Made by a program: the position numbers and the translations under genes. The notes beneath the pieces were generated by a model that was not told the DNA's origin, did not search any database, and saw only the letters and a list, made by a program, of their open reading frames with translations. A stretch of DNA of 41,320 nucleotides from Oscillospiraceae bacterium. GTDB taxonomy: Bacteria > Bacillota > Clostridia > Oscillospirales > QAMX01. The DNA lies in contig SVMB01000023.1 of the NCBI GenBank assembly GCA_015067675.1, forward strand, positions 1-41,320, read 5' to 3'. Positions 1 through 8,668 of this stretch are shown in pieces. Position 1 is the first letter of the stretch; every line of letters begins with the position of its first letter.

Positions 1-1
1 T

Positions 2-1318
2 GCTGCCGCGGTCAGCGCGGCAAGAATGGGCGCGAAAGTACTGCTGGTAGAGGCACTGGGATGTCTCGGCGGCGCAGGCACCTCGGGTCTTGTTACCAAC
101 ATGGGCGAGCTTGGACGCCGGGGAACCATGCTTCTGGGCGGATTTATGCGTGAACTGGCAGATCGCCTGCATGAGCGGGGCTATCTGACCGGCAAAAACC
201 CCTCCAACAGAGAAGAACTCAATTTCTTTGGCTGGCAGCCGTTTGATCCGGAGGGGTTGAAGCTCGTTCTGGATGAATATATGGAAGAAGTGGGCGTGGA
301 GGTTCGCTTCTTTACCCAGGTGATCGATGCGGACTGTGATCCGGACAGACTCTTTGTCAACGGTGTTGTACTTTCAAACATCGAGGGCCTGCATTTTGTG
401 AAGGCAAAGACCTACATCGACTGTACGGGAGATGCGGTGCTGGCTGCCAAATGCGGCGTGGAGTTTGATATCCCCAAACCTGCCATGGCGCCGACGCTGA
501 TGGCGACTATGTACGGCGTGGACTGGAAGGAGATCGAGTCGAGCCTCTATCCCGGATCAGGCGCTGTGAAGGGCGCACGAGAGATTCTCCACAAGGCGCT
601 GGACGAGGGCAGCTATCCCTTTACATTTCAGGACAGACATGTCCCGGGTATATTCATGAGCGCGGGAAACACCGCTTCCCTCAATGCCGGTCACGTTTTC
701 GGCATGGATGCCCTCAACTGCCGCAGCCTTTCCGACGGTATGGTACTGGGGCGCCGTCTGGTACAGGAATATCTGGACTTTTACAAGACGCATATCGAGG
801 AATATAAGAACCTGCAGCTTGTGAAAACGGCGACAATGATGGGCGTACGCGACTCGCGCCGTATCAAGGGTGAGTATATTCTGGATCTGGAGGATTATCT
901 GGACAAACGCAAGTTCCCGGATCAGATCTGCCTCAATGCGCAGAGTATGGATCTGCACGTCAAGGATACCTCCAAGGAAGAATATGCCCGTTTCACCAAG
1001 GAATTCTTTGATACCTTCTCCTACGGACCCGGCGAATATTTTGGAATACCTTACGGCGTACTGGTGCCCAGGGGCTCACAGAACCTGTGGGTAGCAGGAC
1101 GCATTGTCTCCTGCGATGAAAAGGTGCATTCGTCGATTCGCATGATGCCGGTGTGCTACACGACCGGTCAGGCAGCCGGTACCGCGGCTGTGCAGGCAAT
1201 CCGGACCGGTCAGACGGCCTGTACCCTGAATACCCGCACGCTGGTGGAAACCCTGCGGGAAAACGGTGCGATCCTGCCACAGGAAACCCTTTCGGACGAG
1301 ATGTCGAGAAAACAGTGA
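2..1318 (+). CDS. FAD-dependent oxidoreductase, 5' end outside window
   Basis: The reading frame is open from the first bases (AAAVSAARMGAKVLLVEA) and ends at TGA 1316-1318, so the true start and the GxGxxG dinucleotide-binding loop lie upstream of the window. The residues seen first are the helix and second beta strand of a Rossmann FAD fold, with Glu after LLV as the ribose-binding acid. Further in, IDCTGDAVLA is the TGD motif of the FAD_oxidored family, and NLWVAGRIVS plus a C-terminal Gly/Ala-rich helix (TGQAAGTAAVQA) form the second FAD-contact region. The family flavinates diverse substrates, often organic acids or sugars in gut anaerobes; the substrate here cannot be named. The internal ATG at 26 is not a plausible start because it would delete the FAD loop. 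A strong terminator follows directly. Confidence 0.85.
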   Translation, partial: AAAVSAARMGAKVLLVEALGCLGGAGTSGLVTNMGELGRRGTMLLGGFMRELADRLHERGYLTGKNPSNREELNFFGWQPFDPEGLKLVLDEYMEEVGVEVRFFTQVIDADCDPDRLFVNGVVLSNIEGLHFVKAKTYIDCTGDAVLAAKCGVEFDIPKPAMAPTLMATMYGVDWKEIESSLYPGSGAVKGAREILHKALDEGSYPFTFQDRHVPGIFMSAGNTASLNAGHVFGMDALNCRSLSDGMVLGRRLVQEYLDFYKTHIEEYKNLQLVKTATMMGVRDSRRIKGEYILDLEDYLDKRKFPDQICLNAQSMDLHVKDTSKEEYARFTKEFFDTFSYGPGEYFGIPYGVLVPRGSQNLWVAGRIVSCDEKVHSSIRMMPVCYTTGQAAGTAAVQAIRTGQTACTLNTRTLVETLRENGAILPQETLSDEMSRKQ

Positions 1319-1328
1319 GTAACTTTGC

Positions 1329-1364
1329 AGCCTGCCGGGCAAACGCCCGGCAGGCTTTGTCTGT
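1329..1364 (+). terminator. Rho-independent terminator after the oxidoreductase gene
   Basis: A perfect 12-bp stem (1329-1340 with 1345-1356, AGCCTGCCGGGC) with an AAAC loop is followed by TTGTCTGT. It starts 11 bases after the stop codon and separates the oxidoreductase from smpB. Confidence 0.85.
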
Positions 1365-1435
1365 GTAAGCGGAAAAAAGCACTGTATTCACCGGTCTTTG
1401 CTGCCGTAATGGCCGCCTGTGTGCCAAAATCCCCA

Positions 1436-1464
1436 TTGACATCCCCCGTTTCCTGACGTATACT
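1436..1464 (+). promoter_or_regulatory. Sigma-A-type promoter for smpB
   Basis: TTGACA at 1436-1441, a 17-base spacer, and TATACT at 1459-1464. Transcription would begin near 1471, which places the ATG at 1469 outside the transcript and supports the GTG at 1496 as the smpB start. Confidence 0.85.
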
Positions 1465-1495
1465 GATTATGTATTTTTCCAAGGGAGGCAAAGCC

Positions 1496-1951
1496 GTGCA
1501 GAAAGGTATCAAATCCATCGCATCCAACCGTAAGGCGTTTCATGACTATTTTGTCCTCGAACGCTTTGAAGCGGGTATTTCCCTCGTGGGTACCGAGGTC
1601 AAATCCATACGTTTGGGACAGCTCAACCTCAAGGACTCCTACTGTACCATCAAGGACGGAGAGCTGTTCGTGCGCGGCATGCACATTTCCCCCTATGAAA
1701 AGGGCAATATCTTCAATAAAGACCCGCTGCGCGTGAGAAAGCTCCTCATGCATAAGCGCGAGATCCTCAAACTCTACGCTGAGATCAAAAAAGACGGCCT
1801 GGCGCTGATTCCCCTGCAGGTTTACCTCAAGGATGCCAAGGTCAAGGTGGAGCTGGGTCTGTGCAAGGGTAAAAAGCTCTATGATAAGCGCGATGACGCG
1901 GCGAAGAAGACCGCTTCCCGCGAGATGGATCGCGCGATGAAGAACGGCTGA
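1496..1951 (+). CDS. smpB: SsrA-binding protein SmpB
   Basis: Encodes a 151-residue protein of normal SmpB length. SmpB binds tmRNA and delivers it to stalled ribosomes for trans-translation. Recognisable family segments are [15 protein letters not shown] at the N-terminus, [18 protein letters not shown] (RNA-binding OB fold), [14 protein letters not shown], and the basic C-terminal tail [19 protein letters not shown] that mimics mRNA in the decoding site. The GTG at 1496 is chosen because GGGAGG lies at 1483-1488 and because an upstream in-frame ATG at 1469 is at or before the predicted transcription start. The first esterase gene begins 32 bases downstream with no terminator between, so smpB probably drives or shares transcription with the esterase run. 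Confidence 0.96.
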   Translation: MQKGIKSIASNRKAFHDYFVLERFEAGISLVGTEVKSIRLGQLNLKDSYCTIKDGELFVRGMHISPYEKGNIFNKDPLRVRKLLMHKREILKLYAEIKKDGLALIPLQVYLKDAKVKVELGLCKGKKLYDKRDDAAKKTASREMDRAMKNG

Positions 1952-1983
1952 GTCCGATTATAACGAAGGACAGGTGTATTGCC

Positions 1984-2838
1984 ATGCGTATACTTGATTT
2001 TGATCTGAATGAACTCTATCCCAGCCTTCCCGAAACTGTCAATAAGCCTCGCCTTTATGCCTATATGCGTGAAATCCATCCCCGCCTCGGCAAGGGCATG
2101 GAAGAACGCCATCCGGTGATGATCGTATGCCCCGGCGGCGGCTACGGCGGTACTTCCGACCGTGAGGCCGATCCCGTGGCGCTGCAGTATTTCGCCGCGA
2201 ACTTCCATGTGTTCATCCTGCGTTATTCCTGCAAGCCCGACCGCTATCCTGCGGCACTGCTGCAGGTAATGGCAACGATTCACTACGTGCGTACCCATGC
2301 CGACGAGCTCAACGCTGACCCGGAGCGTATTTTCCTCGTGGGCTTTTCCGCCGGCGGCCATCTGGTGGGCTCCGCTGCGACGATGTGGAAACTGCCGATT
2401 GTGGCCGAAACCATCGGCTGTGATGCGCGCCTGTGCCGCCCCGACGGCGTTGTAATGGGTTATCCCGTGGTCAGCGCCAGCGTCTGGAACGGCCGCGCCC
2501 ATCAGGGCAGCTTCCGAAATCTCCTTGGTCCCGATGCGACGCAGGAGGAGATGGATGCGCTGAGCCTTGAAAACTTTGTGGATGCCGATACCAGCCCGGC
2601 GTTCATCTGGCATACCTACGATGATCCCGGGGTTCCCGTGGAAAATTCACTGTATTATGCCCTTGCCATGCGCAAGGCAGGCGTGCCCTGTGAGATGCAC
2701 ATTTACCCCCACGGCGTTCATGGCCTGAGTGTCTGCAACGAGCAGTCCATCTGCGACGATAGGCAGGACCTCATCAATCCATACTGCGAGGGCTGGATGG
2801 AGCTGTCCATCAAGTGGCTCAATCTCTTTAAAAAGTAA
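1984..2838 (+). CDS. Alpha/beta-hydrolase esterase, tandem copy 1
   Basis: A 284-residue cytoplasmic alpha/beta hydrolase of the BD-FAE/acetyl-xylan-esterase-like group; no signal peptide is visible. The oxyanion-hole loop is PGGGY (residues 50-54), the nucleophile is Ser122 in GFSAGGH, the acid is Asp213 or Asp214 in WHTYDDPGVPVEN, and the base is His246 in YPHGVHGLS. Such enzymes remove acetyl or acyl groups from sugars or small oligosaccharides; the actual substrate is unknown. It is the first of four consecutive paralogues that share the framework TSDREADP, ALQYFAA, FILRYSC, QVMATIHY and RTHADEL. A ribosome binding site AAGGA lies at 1966-1970. Confidence 0.88.
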   Translation: MRILDFDLNELYPSLPETVNKPRLYAYMREIHPRLGKGMEERHPVMIVCPGGGYGGTSDREADPVALQYFAANFHVFILRYSCKPDRYPAALLQVMATIHYVRTHADELNADPERIFLVGFSAGGHLVGSAATMWKLPIVAETIGCDARLCRPDGVVMGYPVVSASVWNGRAHQGSFRNLLGPDATQEEMDALSLENFVDADTSPAFIWHTYDDPGVPVENSLYYALAMRKAGVPCEMHIYPHGVHGLSVCNEQSICDDRQDLINPYCEGWMELSIKWLNLFKK

Positions 2839-2877
2839 GGACAAGACCTGCTTTGTGATTTGAAGGAGTGGACCGAT

Positions 2878-3732
2878 ATGGTATACAGAACCTTTGACCT
2901 GGACGCGCTCTATCCGTCGCTTAACGCGCAGGAAAGAACGCCGGAGCTCTGCGCCTATATGCAGAGACCCTCGGTGGAGTTGGGCATCGGCGAGAAGCAG
3001 CGTCATCCGGTGATGATCGTGCTGCCCGGCGGTGGATACAGCGGCACCTCCGACCGTGAGGCGGAGCCCATTGCCCTGCAGTATTATGCGGCGGGCTTTC
3101 ACGCATTCATCCTGCGCTATTCCTGTAAGCCTGCGCGCTACCCGGCGGCGCTTCGGCAGGTGATGGCGACGATTCACTATATCCGTACCCATGCCGAAGA
3201 GCTCAATGCCGATCCCGAGCGCATCTATGTCATCGGTTTTTCCGCCGGCGGACATCTAGCAGCGTCAGCGGGTATTCTCTGGAATGAGCCGATTGTGTCC
3301 GAAACCTTCGGCTGCGATGCACATCTTTGTCGCCCGGACGGCATGGTACTGGGCTATCCCGTGATCTCGGCTCACATCTGGAACGGCCGGTCCCATCGGG
3401 GCAGCTTTAAAAATCTCCTGGGTCCCGACGCAGACGAGGCAGACATGGAGCCGCTGTGCCTGGAAACCCGGGTGAACGAGGAGACCGCTCCCGCGTTTAT
3501 CTGGCATACCTTTGATGATCAGCTTGTACCGGTGGAAAATTCCATGTACCTTGGCCTTGCCATGCGCAAAGCCGGTGTGCCCTGCGAGATGCATATCTAT
3601 CCCCACGGCGCTCACGGTCTGGCGCTGGCCAATGACCTGACCCGCCGCGAGGGCTTTGATCAGTTTGTCAATACCTATTGTGAGGGTTGGATGGCGCTTT
3701 CCATCAAGTGGCTGAACCTCTTCAAAAAGTAA
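2878..3732 (+). CDS. Alpha/beta-hydrolase esterase, tandem copy 2
   Basis: A 284-residue paralogue of the preceding gene. ATG 2878 is chosen because AAGGAG at 2863-2868 sits nine bases upstream; an in-frame TTG at 2860 would lie inside or before that site. It keeps all the catalytic elements: PGGGY oxyanion loop, GFSAGGH nucleophile, Asp in WHTFDDQLVPVEN and His in YPHGAHGLA. It differs from the others in several surface segments (for example ALANDLTRREGFD near the C-terminus in place of SVCNEQS), which may reflect a different acyl-sugar substrate. It follows copy 1 by 39 bases and is almost certainly co-transcribed. Confidence 0.88.
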   Translation: MVYRTFDLDALYPSLNAQERTPELCAYMQRPSVELGIGEKQRHPVMIVLPGGGYSGTSDREAEPIALQYYAAGFHAFILRYSCKPARYPAALRQVMATIHYIRTHAEELNADPERIYVIGFSAGGHLAASAGILWNEPIVSETFGCDAHLCRPDGMVLGYPVISAHIWNGRSHRGSFKNLLGPDADEADMEPLCLETRVNEETAPAFIWHTFDDQLVPVENSMYLGLAMRKAGVPCEMHIYPHGAHGLALANDLTRREGFDQFVNTYCEGWMALSIKWLNLFKK

Positions 3733-3781
3733 ACGTCAGGGCCTCTCAGTACACAAATTGTCGGTATTTGGAGAAATCACG

Positions 3782-4627
3782 ATGATCTATAAGTCTTTTG
3801 ATATTGAAGAACTGTATCCGCAGCTCAAAAAAGCGGAGAATAAACCGAGATTGTATGCCTATCTGCGTGAACTCAGCCCCAACATCGGCGACGGTGAAAA
3901 CCAGCGTTATCCCGTAATGGTTGTGCTGCCGGGCGGCGGCTACTCCTATACCTCCGACCGGGAAGCGGATCCTGTGGCGCTGCAATATTTTGCCGCAAGC
4001 TATCATACCTTTATCCTGCGCTATTCCTGCGATCCCGACCGCTATCCAACAGCACTTCTGCAGGTGATGGCGACAATTCATTACATCCGTACCCATGCCG
4101 ATGAGCTGCACGCCGACCCTGAGCGGGTGTTTGTGGTCGGCTTCTCTGCCGGCGGTCATCTGGCGGCCTGCGCCGGTACGCTGTGGAAGGATCCCGTCGT
4201 GCAGGGGACCCTTGGCTGCGATGCAAAACTCTGCCGTCCCACCGGCATGATTCTGGGATACGCCCGAATCAACGGCGGACATGATCCCTGGTGCCGCAGC
4301 TATGACAGGCTTCTCGGTCCCGAGGCCACGCAGGAGCAGGTTGACTCACTCAGTCTGCAAAATCGTGTGGATGAGGACACCTGTCCTGCTTTCCTGTGGC
4401 ATACGTTTACCGATCCTGTGGTGACAGTGGAGGATTCCCTGATCTTTGCCCTTGCCATGCGTAAGGCAGGCGTGCCCTGTGAGATGCATATCTATCCTCT
4501 CGGCGGTCACGGCCTGAGCGTCTGCAACAAGCAAAGCGCCAAGGGCGGCGTTGACGCGCAGATCGTTCCGTATATTGAGGGTTGGATGGATCTGAGCATC
4601 CGTTGGCTCGGGCTGTTTGAAAAATAA
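3782..4627 (+). CDS. Alpha/beta-hydrolase esterase, tandem copy 3 (diverged active-site cap)
   Basis: A 281-residue paralogue starting at ATG 3782 with GGAGA at 3770-3774. The triad is present: Ser in GFSAGGH, Asp in WHTFTDPVVTVED and His in YPLGGHGLS. It is very close to copy 4 over the first two thirds, but the block that reads PVIS followed by a His-Arg-Gly-Ser-Phe motif in the other copies is replaced by ARINGGHDPWCRSYDRLLGP. That block precedes the acid residue and probably lines the substrate pocket, so this copy may have a changed specificity. Co-transcribed with its neighbours. Confidence 0.87.
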   Translation: MIYKSFDIEELYPQLKKAENKPRLYAYLRELSPNIGDGENQRYPVMVVLPGGGYSYTSDREADPVALQYFAASYHTFILRYSCDPDRYPTALLQVMATIHYIRTHADELHADPERVFVVGFSAGGHLAACAGTLWKDPVVQGTLGCDAKLCRPTGMILGYARINGGHDPWCRSYDRLLGPEATQEQVDSLSLQNRVDEDTCPAFLWHTFTDPVVTVEDSLIFALAMRKAGVPCEMHIYPLGGHGLSVCNKQSAKGGVDAQIVPYIEGWMDLSIRWLGLFEK

Positions 4628-4680
4628 CCGGTTTGGCAGCACCTTTGAATGCTAAACCGGAGTATACAGGAGAAATTACG

Positions 4681-5529
4681 ATGATTTACAAAACATTTGA
4701 TATTGAAGCGCTGTATCCGCAGCTGAAAAAAGCGGAGAATAAGCCTCTTCTCTTTGCCTATCTGCGTGAGCTCAGCCCCAACATCGGCGACGGTGAGAAC
4801 CACCGTTATCCCGTAATGGTCGTGCTGCCCGGCGGCGGCTACTCCTATACCTCCGACCGTGAGGCCGATCCCATCGCCCTGCAGTATTTCGCCGCAGGCT
4901 ATCATACCTTTATCCTGCGCTATTCCTGTGTTCCTGACCGCTATCCCACCTCACTTCTGCAGGTGATGGCGACGATTCATTACATCCGTACCCACGCCGA
5001 TGAGCTGCACGCCGACCCTGAGCGCGTATTTGTCGTCGGCTTCTCCGCCGGCGGCCATCTGGCGGCCTCTGCCGGTACGCTGTGGAAGGATCCCGTCGTG
5101 CAGGGGACTCTCGGCTGCGATGCAAAGCTCTGTCGTCCCACCGGCATGATTCTGAGCTATCCGGTCATTTCCAGCGGCGAGAAGGCCCATCGCGGCAGCT
5201 TCAATCAGCTTCTGGGCCCCGATGCCACACAGGAGCAGATCGATGCCCTGAGCCTTGAAAACCGCGTGGACGAGGACACCTGCCCGGCGTTCCTCTGGCA
5301 TACCTTCACCGACGGCTCCGTCCCGGTGGAGAATACGCTGTACTTCACCCTCGCCATGCGTAAGGCGGGAGTGCCCTGTGAAGTGCACATCTATCCCTTC
5401 GGCGGCCATGGCCTGAGCGTGTGCAACAAGCAGAGCGCCAAGGGCGGCAGCGCCGATCAGATTGTTCCCCATGCCGAGGGCTGGATGGATCTGAGCATCA
5501 AATGGCTCGGACTGTTTGACAAGGAATAA
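4681..5529 (+). CDS. Alpha/beta-hydrolase esterase, tandem copy 4
   Basis: A 282-residue paralogue starting at ATG 4681 behind AGGAGA (4668-4673). All active-site elements are intact: PGGGY, GFSAGGH, WHTFTDGSVPVEN and YPFGGHGLS. The N-terminal half is nearly the same as copy 3 in protein and in DNA, which points to a recent duplication or gene conversion between these two. It ends nine bases before the earliest possible start of the P-loop gene that follows. Confidence 0.88.
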   Translation: MIYKTFDIEALYPQLKKAENKPLLFAYLRELSPNIGDGENHRYPVMVVLPGGGYSYTSDREADPIALQYFAAGYHTFILRYSCVPDRYPTSLLQVMATIHYIRTHADELHADPERVFVVGFSAGGHLAASAGTLWKDPVVQGTLGCDAKLCRPTGMILSYPVISSGEKAHRGSFNQLLGPDATQEQIDALSLENRVDEDTCPAFLWHTFTDGSVPVENTLYFTLAMRKAGVPCEVHIYPFGGHGLSVCNKQSAKGGSADQIVPHAEGWMDLSIKWLGLFDKE

Positions 5530-5574
5530 AGGAATCCGGTGCACACCACACTTCGACTGTGTGCGGTGAACAAT

Positions 5575-6204
5575 ATGAAATTTGAAAATGTTTATTTCGT
5601 AAACGGAACGGCGTATGCCGGGAAGTCTACGCTGGTGAAGAATCTGGCCGAAAAATACGGCGGCATCGCCTGTGAGGAAAACTATCACGATGCGCGGCTG
5701 CCGGAGCTTGACCCGACGGAGTTTCCGGGACTGACCTACACACGTGACCTGCAGGACTGGCACGATTTTGTCAGACGTACCCCGGATGAATACGAAGCGT
5801 GGATCAATACCACTTCTAAAGAGTGTGAAAGGCTGGAGCTTGAGATTCTGGATGAACTCTGCCGGGATGGACGTCCGGTTTTCGTGGATACCAATGTATC
5901 GGTCGAGACGCTGAAGGTGGTTTCCGACGTGGATCATGTGCTGATCATGCTGGCAGATCCCATGATATCCGTAAACCGTTTCTTCAACCGACCCGATCGT
6001 GAAAAGCAGTTTCTTTACCGTCTGATGATGGAGGAACCGGATCCTGCGGCGTCGCTTGAGAACTTCAGACAATGCCTGTCAAGGATCAATTCGCCTGAAA
6101 AGTACGATTACTTCCTCAATTCCGGCTTTCACGTTATCCTTCGGGATGATGCAAGAAGCGCGGAGGAGACGATGGCAATCGCTGCGCGGCTGTTTAAGCT
6201 GTAA
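5575..6204 (+). CDS. P-loop ATP-binding protein, small kinase-like
   Basis: Encodes about 209 residues opening with MKFENVYFVNGTAYAGKST, in which GTAYAGKST is a Walker A loop close to the N-terminus, as in nucleoside/shikimate-kinase-like P-loop enzymes. A candidate Walker B/acid segment is RPVFVDTNVS, and DHVLIMLADP resembles a later beta strand of the same fold. RFFNRPDREKQF could supply lid arginines. The substrate is not recognisable. ATG 5575 with GGTGA at 5565-5569 is preferred because it places the Walker A loop where the family has it; GTG 5539 with AAAGGA upstream is a credible alternative adding 12 residues. Confidence 0.7.
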   Translation: MKFENVYFVNGTAYAGKSTLVKNLAEKYGGIACEENYHDARLPELDPTEFPGLTYTRDLQDWHDFVRRTPDEYEAWINTTSKECERLELEILDELCRDGRPVFVDTNVSVETLKVVSDVDHVLIMLADPMISVNRFFNRPDREKQFLYRLMMEEPDPAASLENFRQCLSRINSPEKYDYFLNSGFHVILRDDARSAEETMAIAARLFKL

Positions 6205-6221
6205 AAAACCAAATGAAAATG

Positions 6222-6259
6222 AAAAAACTCGCTGCAAACCGCATTGCAGCGAGTTTTTT
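6222..6259. terminator. Bidirectional terminator between converging genes
   Basis: A 16-bp perfect stem (6222-6237 with 6244-6259) that carries A6 on the left arm and T6 on the right, with a 6-base loop. It can stop transcription both from the P-loop gene (plus) and from the metal ATPase gene (minus). Confidence 0.88.
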
Positions 6260-6305
6260 GCTTGCAAATGACGAAATAAGGGATTGGCGTATATACGCGG
6301 CGTTT

Positions 6306-8645
6306 TTACTCCGATCTGCCGGTTTTTGCGGCACGCGATGCATTGAGAATGGCGCAGACTGCGACGCCCACATCGGCAAAAACCGCTTCCCACATATTGG
6401 CAGCGCCCAGAATGACCAGCAGCATGACGCCGAGCTTCACAATCAGCGACAGCGCAATGTTCTGTGCGACAATGCCGTTGGTGCGCCGGGCAATGGCGAT
6501 GGCTTCCGCGACGCCGCGGGGATCGTCGCGCATGAGTACCACGTCGGCAGCTTCTATTGCAGCGTCGGAACCGAAGCCGCCCATGGCGATGCCCACATCG
6601 GCGCGGGCAAGAACCGGCGCGTCGTTAATGCCGTCGCCGACAAAGAGCACGCTGCCGTCATGGTTGTTGACAAGCGCTTCCACATGGGATACCTTACCGG
6701 CGGGGAGCAATCCTGCGTGAACCTCGCTGATGCCGAGTGCATGGGCGCATTCAGCAGCGGCAGCCGCATCGTCACCGGTGAGCAGTACGGTTCGGCTGAC
6801 ACCAAGGGCTTTGAGGTCGGCAAGAGCCTCGGCAGCTTCGGGCTTCAGAGTATCGGAGAAATGAAGCGTGCCGATGTAGGAACCGTCAAGCGCCAGATGG
6901 ATGACGGTGCCGGCGGTTTCGGGAAGCGCGATGTCGTCGAGCAGACGGGCATTGCCGGCAAGGATTGGGTGGCCGTCGATGAATCCCGCCATGCCCTGAC
7001 CGGGGATTGCATGTGCGCCATGGAGTCGGGAGATCGCAGGCTCCTTGCCATAGGCACGCAGGACGGCTGCGGCCAGCGGATGATCGGAAGCGGATTCAAT
7101 GATTGCCGCCAGCTCAAGAAGCTGCTCTTTACTTACGCCGTGGGGTACGATCTCAGACAGCGTCAGTTCACCACGGGTGAGGGTGCCGGTTTTGTCAAAT
7201 GCAACGGTTTTTGTATTGGCCAGCGCATCCATATAGTTGGCACCCTTGATGAGGATGCCGCGGCGGGATGCGCCGCCGATGCCGGAGAAGTAGGTCAGCG
7301 GGACGGAGAGCACCAGAGCGCAGGGACAGCTGACAACCAGCAGCATCAGCGCGCGGTGTACCCAGAGATTCCAATCCCCGGTGATCAGCGAGGGGAGAAG
7401 GGCGATCAGGACAGCAGCCGCGACTACGGCGGGGGTATAATAACGGGCAAAGCGGGTGATGAACCGGTCGGTCCGGGCTTTGCGTCCGGCAGCGGATTCC
7501 ACCAGCTCAAGGATTTTCTGCACGGTGGAGTCGGCATAGGGACGGGTAACGCGGACAATGAGCTGACCGGAGAGGTTGACACAGCCGGAGTGAATCTCAC
7601 TGCCGACAAACACATCACGGGGGACACTTTCGCCGGTAAGGGCAGCCGTGTCAAGAGAAGAGGAGCCCTCGATGATCACGCCGTCCAGCGGCACACGGTC
7701 GCCGGGACGCACGAGGATGCAGTCGCCGACGCAAACCCCGGCAGGATCGACACTGCGCACAGCGCCGGTTTCGTACAGCAGCGCTTCTTCGGGACGCAGC
7801 TCCATGAGCTCGGTAATGCTGCGGCGGGAACGGGCCTCGGCACGTCCCTGCACCCATTCGCCGACGGCGAAGAAGAGCATAACTGCGACTGCCTCGGCGC
7901 ATTCGCCCAACAGGAATGCACCCACAGTGGCGATGAACATCAACAGGTTTTCATCAAACATCCGGCCGCGGATCAGTCCGCGCAGCGCTCCGGTAATCGT
8001 CGGCCAGCCGACCACCAGCCAGGCAATCAGCGCGATAGCCGTACGCACGATCCCCTCCGGCAGGATTAACGATGCAATGAGCCCGACGGCGCCGATGCCC
8101 ATGCGGATGAAATCTGCCTTACCGGCTTCGTGATGATGATCGTGTCCGCAGCCGCATCCACAACCATCGGCATGATCGTGGTCGTGACAGCCGCATCCAC
8201 AGCTTTCCTGTCCATGGTGATGGGTATGCCCATGCTCGTGCCCGCAGGAGCAGTGTTCATCATGCTTGTGGTCATGATCGTGTCCACAGGAGCAATGCCC
8301 GTCATGCTTGTGGTCATGCTCGTGACCGCAAGAGCAATGCCCGTCATGCTTGTGGTCATGATCGTGCCCGCAGGAACAGTGCCCGTCATGCTTGTGGTCA
8401 TGCTCGTGCCCGCAGGAGCAATGCTCGTCATGCTTCTGGTCATGATCGTGCCCGCAGGAGCAATGCTCGTCATGTTTGTGGTCATGCTCGTGACCGCAGG
8501 AGCAATGCCCGTCATGCTTGTGGTCATGCTCGTGCCCGCAGGAGCAGTGCCCGTCATGCTTGTGTTCGTGCTCGTGTCCGCAGGAACAGTGTTCATCATG
8601 CTTGTGGTCGTGGTTATGCCCGCAGGTGCAGTTCTTCTCAGACAT
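6306..8645 (-). CDS. P1B-type Zn/Cd/Pb-exporting ATPase with His/Cys repeat N-terminus
   Basis: A 779-residue heavy-metal-translocating P-type ATPase of the CadA/ZntA group. The transmembrane CPC motif in VSCPCALVLSVPL marks Zn2+/Cd2+/Pb2+ specificity. The phosphorylation site is DKTGTLT, the actuator loop is TGES, the nucleotide-domain HP motif is ASDHPLA, and the hinge is GDGINDAP. The first 175 or so residues are not the usual ferredoxin-like HMA domain (no GMxCxxC) but nine 14-residue units of HDHKHDxHCSCGHE type and a further Cys/His-rich stretch; this should bind many metal ions in the cytoplasm. It lies 23 bases downstream of an SmtB-like repressor gene with the site AGGAGG before its ATG, and is probably regulated by it. 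A bidirectional terminator follows. Confidence 0.95.
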   Translation of the reverse strand: MSEKNCTCGHNHDHKHDEHCSCGHEHEHKHDGHCSCGHEHDHKHDGHCSCGHEHDHKHDEHCSCGHDHDQKHDEHCSCGHEHDHKHDGHCSCGHDHDHKHDGHCSCGHEHDHKHDGHCSCGHDHDHKHDEHCSCGHEHGHTHHHGQESCGCGCHDHDHADGCGCGCGHDHHHEAGKADFIRMGIGAVGLIASLILPEGIVRTAIALIAWLVVGWPTITGALRGLIRGRMFDENLLMFIATVGAFLLGECAEAVAVMLFFAVGEWVQGRAEARSRRSITELMELRPEEALLYETGAVRSVDPAGVCVGDCILVRPGDRVPLDGVIIEGSSSLDTAALTGESVPRDVFVGSEIHSGCVNLSGQLIVRVTRPYADSTVQKILELVESAAGRKARTDRFITRFARYYTPAVVAAAVLIALLPSLITGDWNLWVHRALMLLVVSCPCALVLSVPLTYFSGIGGASRRGILIKGANYMDALANTKTVAFDKTGTLTRGELTLSEIVPHGVSKEQLLELAAIIESASDHPLAAAVLRAYGKEPAISRLHGAHAIPGQGMAGFIDGHPILAGNARLLDDIALPETAGTVIHLALDGSYIGTLHFSDTLKPEAAEALADLKALGVSRTVLLTGDDAAAAAECAHALGISEVHAGLLPAGKVSHVEALVNNHDGSVLFVGDGINDAPVLARADVGIAMGGFGSDAAIEAADVVLMRDDPRGVAEAIAIARRTNGIVAQNIALSLIVKLGVMLLVILGAANMWEAVFADVGVAVCAILNASRAAKTGRSE
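8235..8612 (-). repeat. Nine tandem 42-bp repeats encoding a His/Cys-rich metal-binding array
   Basis: In-frame repeats coding for residues 12-137 of the ATPase, consensus HDHKHD(G/E)HCSCGH(E/D), 14 residues or 42 bp per unit. Units differ at only a few positions at the protein level (Gly/Glu before HCSC, Glu/Asp at the end, one Gln for His, one Glu for Asp). The DNA is similar enough that copy number may change by slippage. Confidence 0.95.
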
Positions 8646-8668
8646 CGTAAATCCCTCCTGCTGGAAGA

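Noticed and set aside
6213-8069. 618-codon plus-strand frame antisense to the metal ATPase
   Set aside because: Overlaps the bidirectional terminator and the ATPase gene entirely and has no family features.
8235-8612. CRISPR-like regular repeats
   Set aside because: The 42-bp units are contiguous with no spacers, keep one reading frame and code for the ATPase N-terminus.
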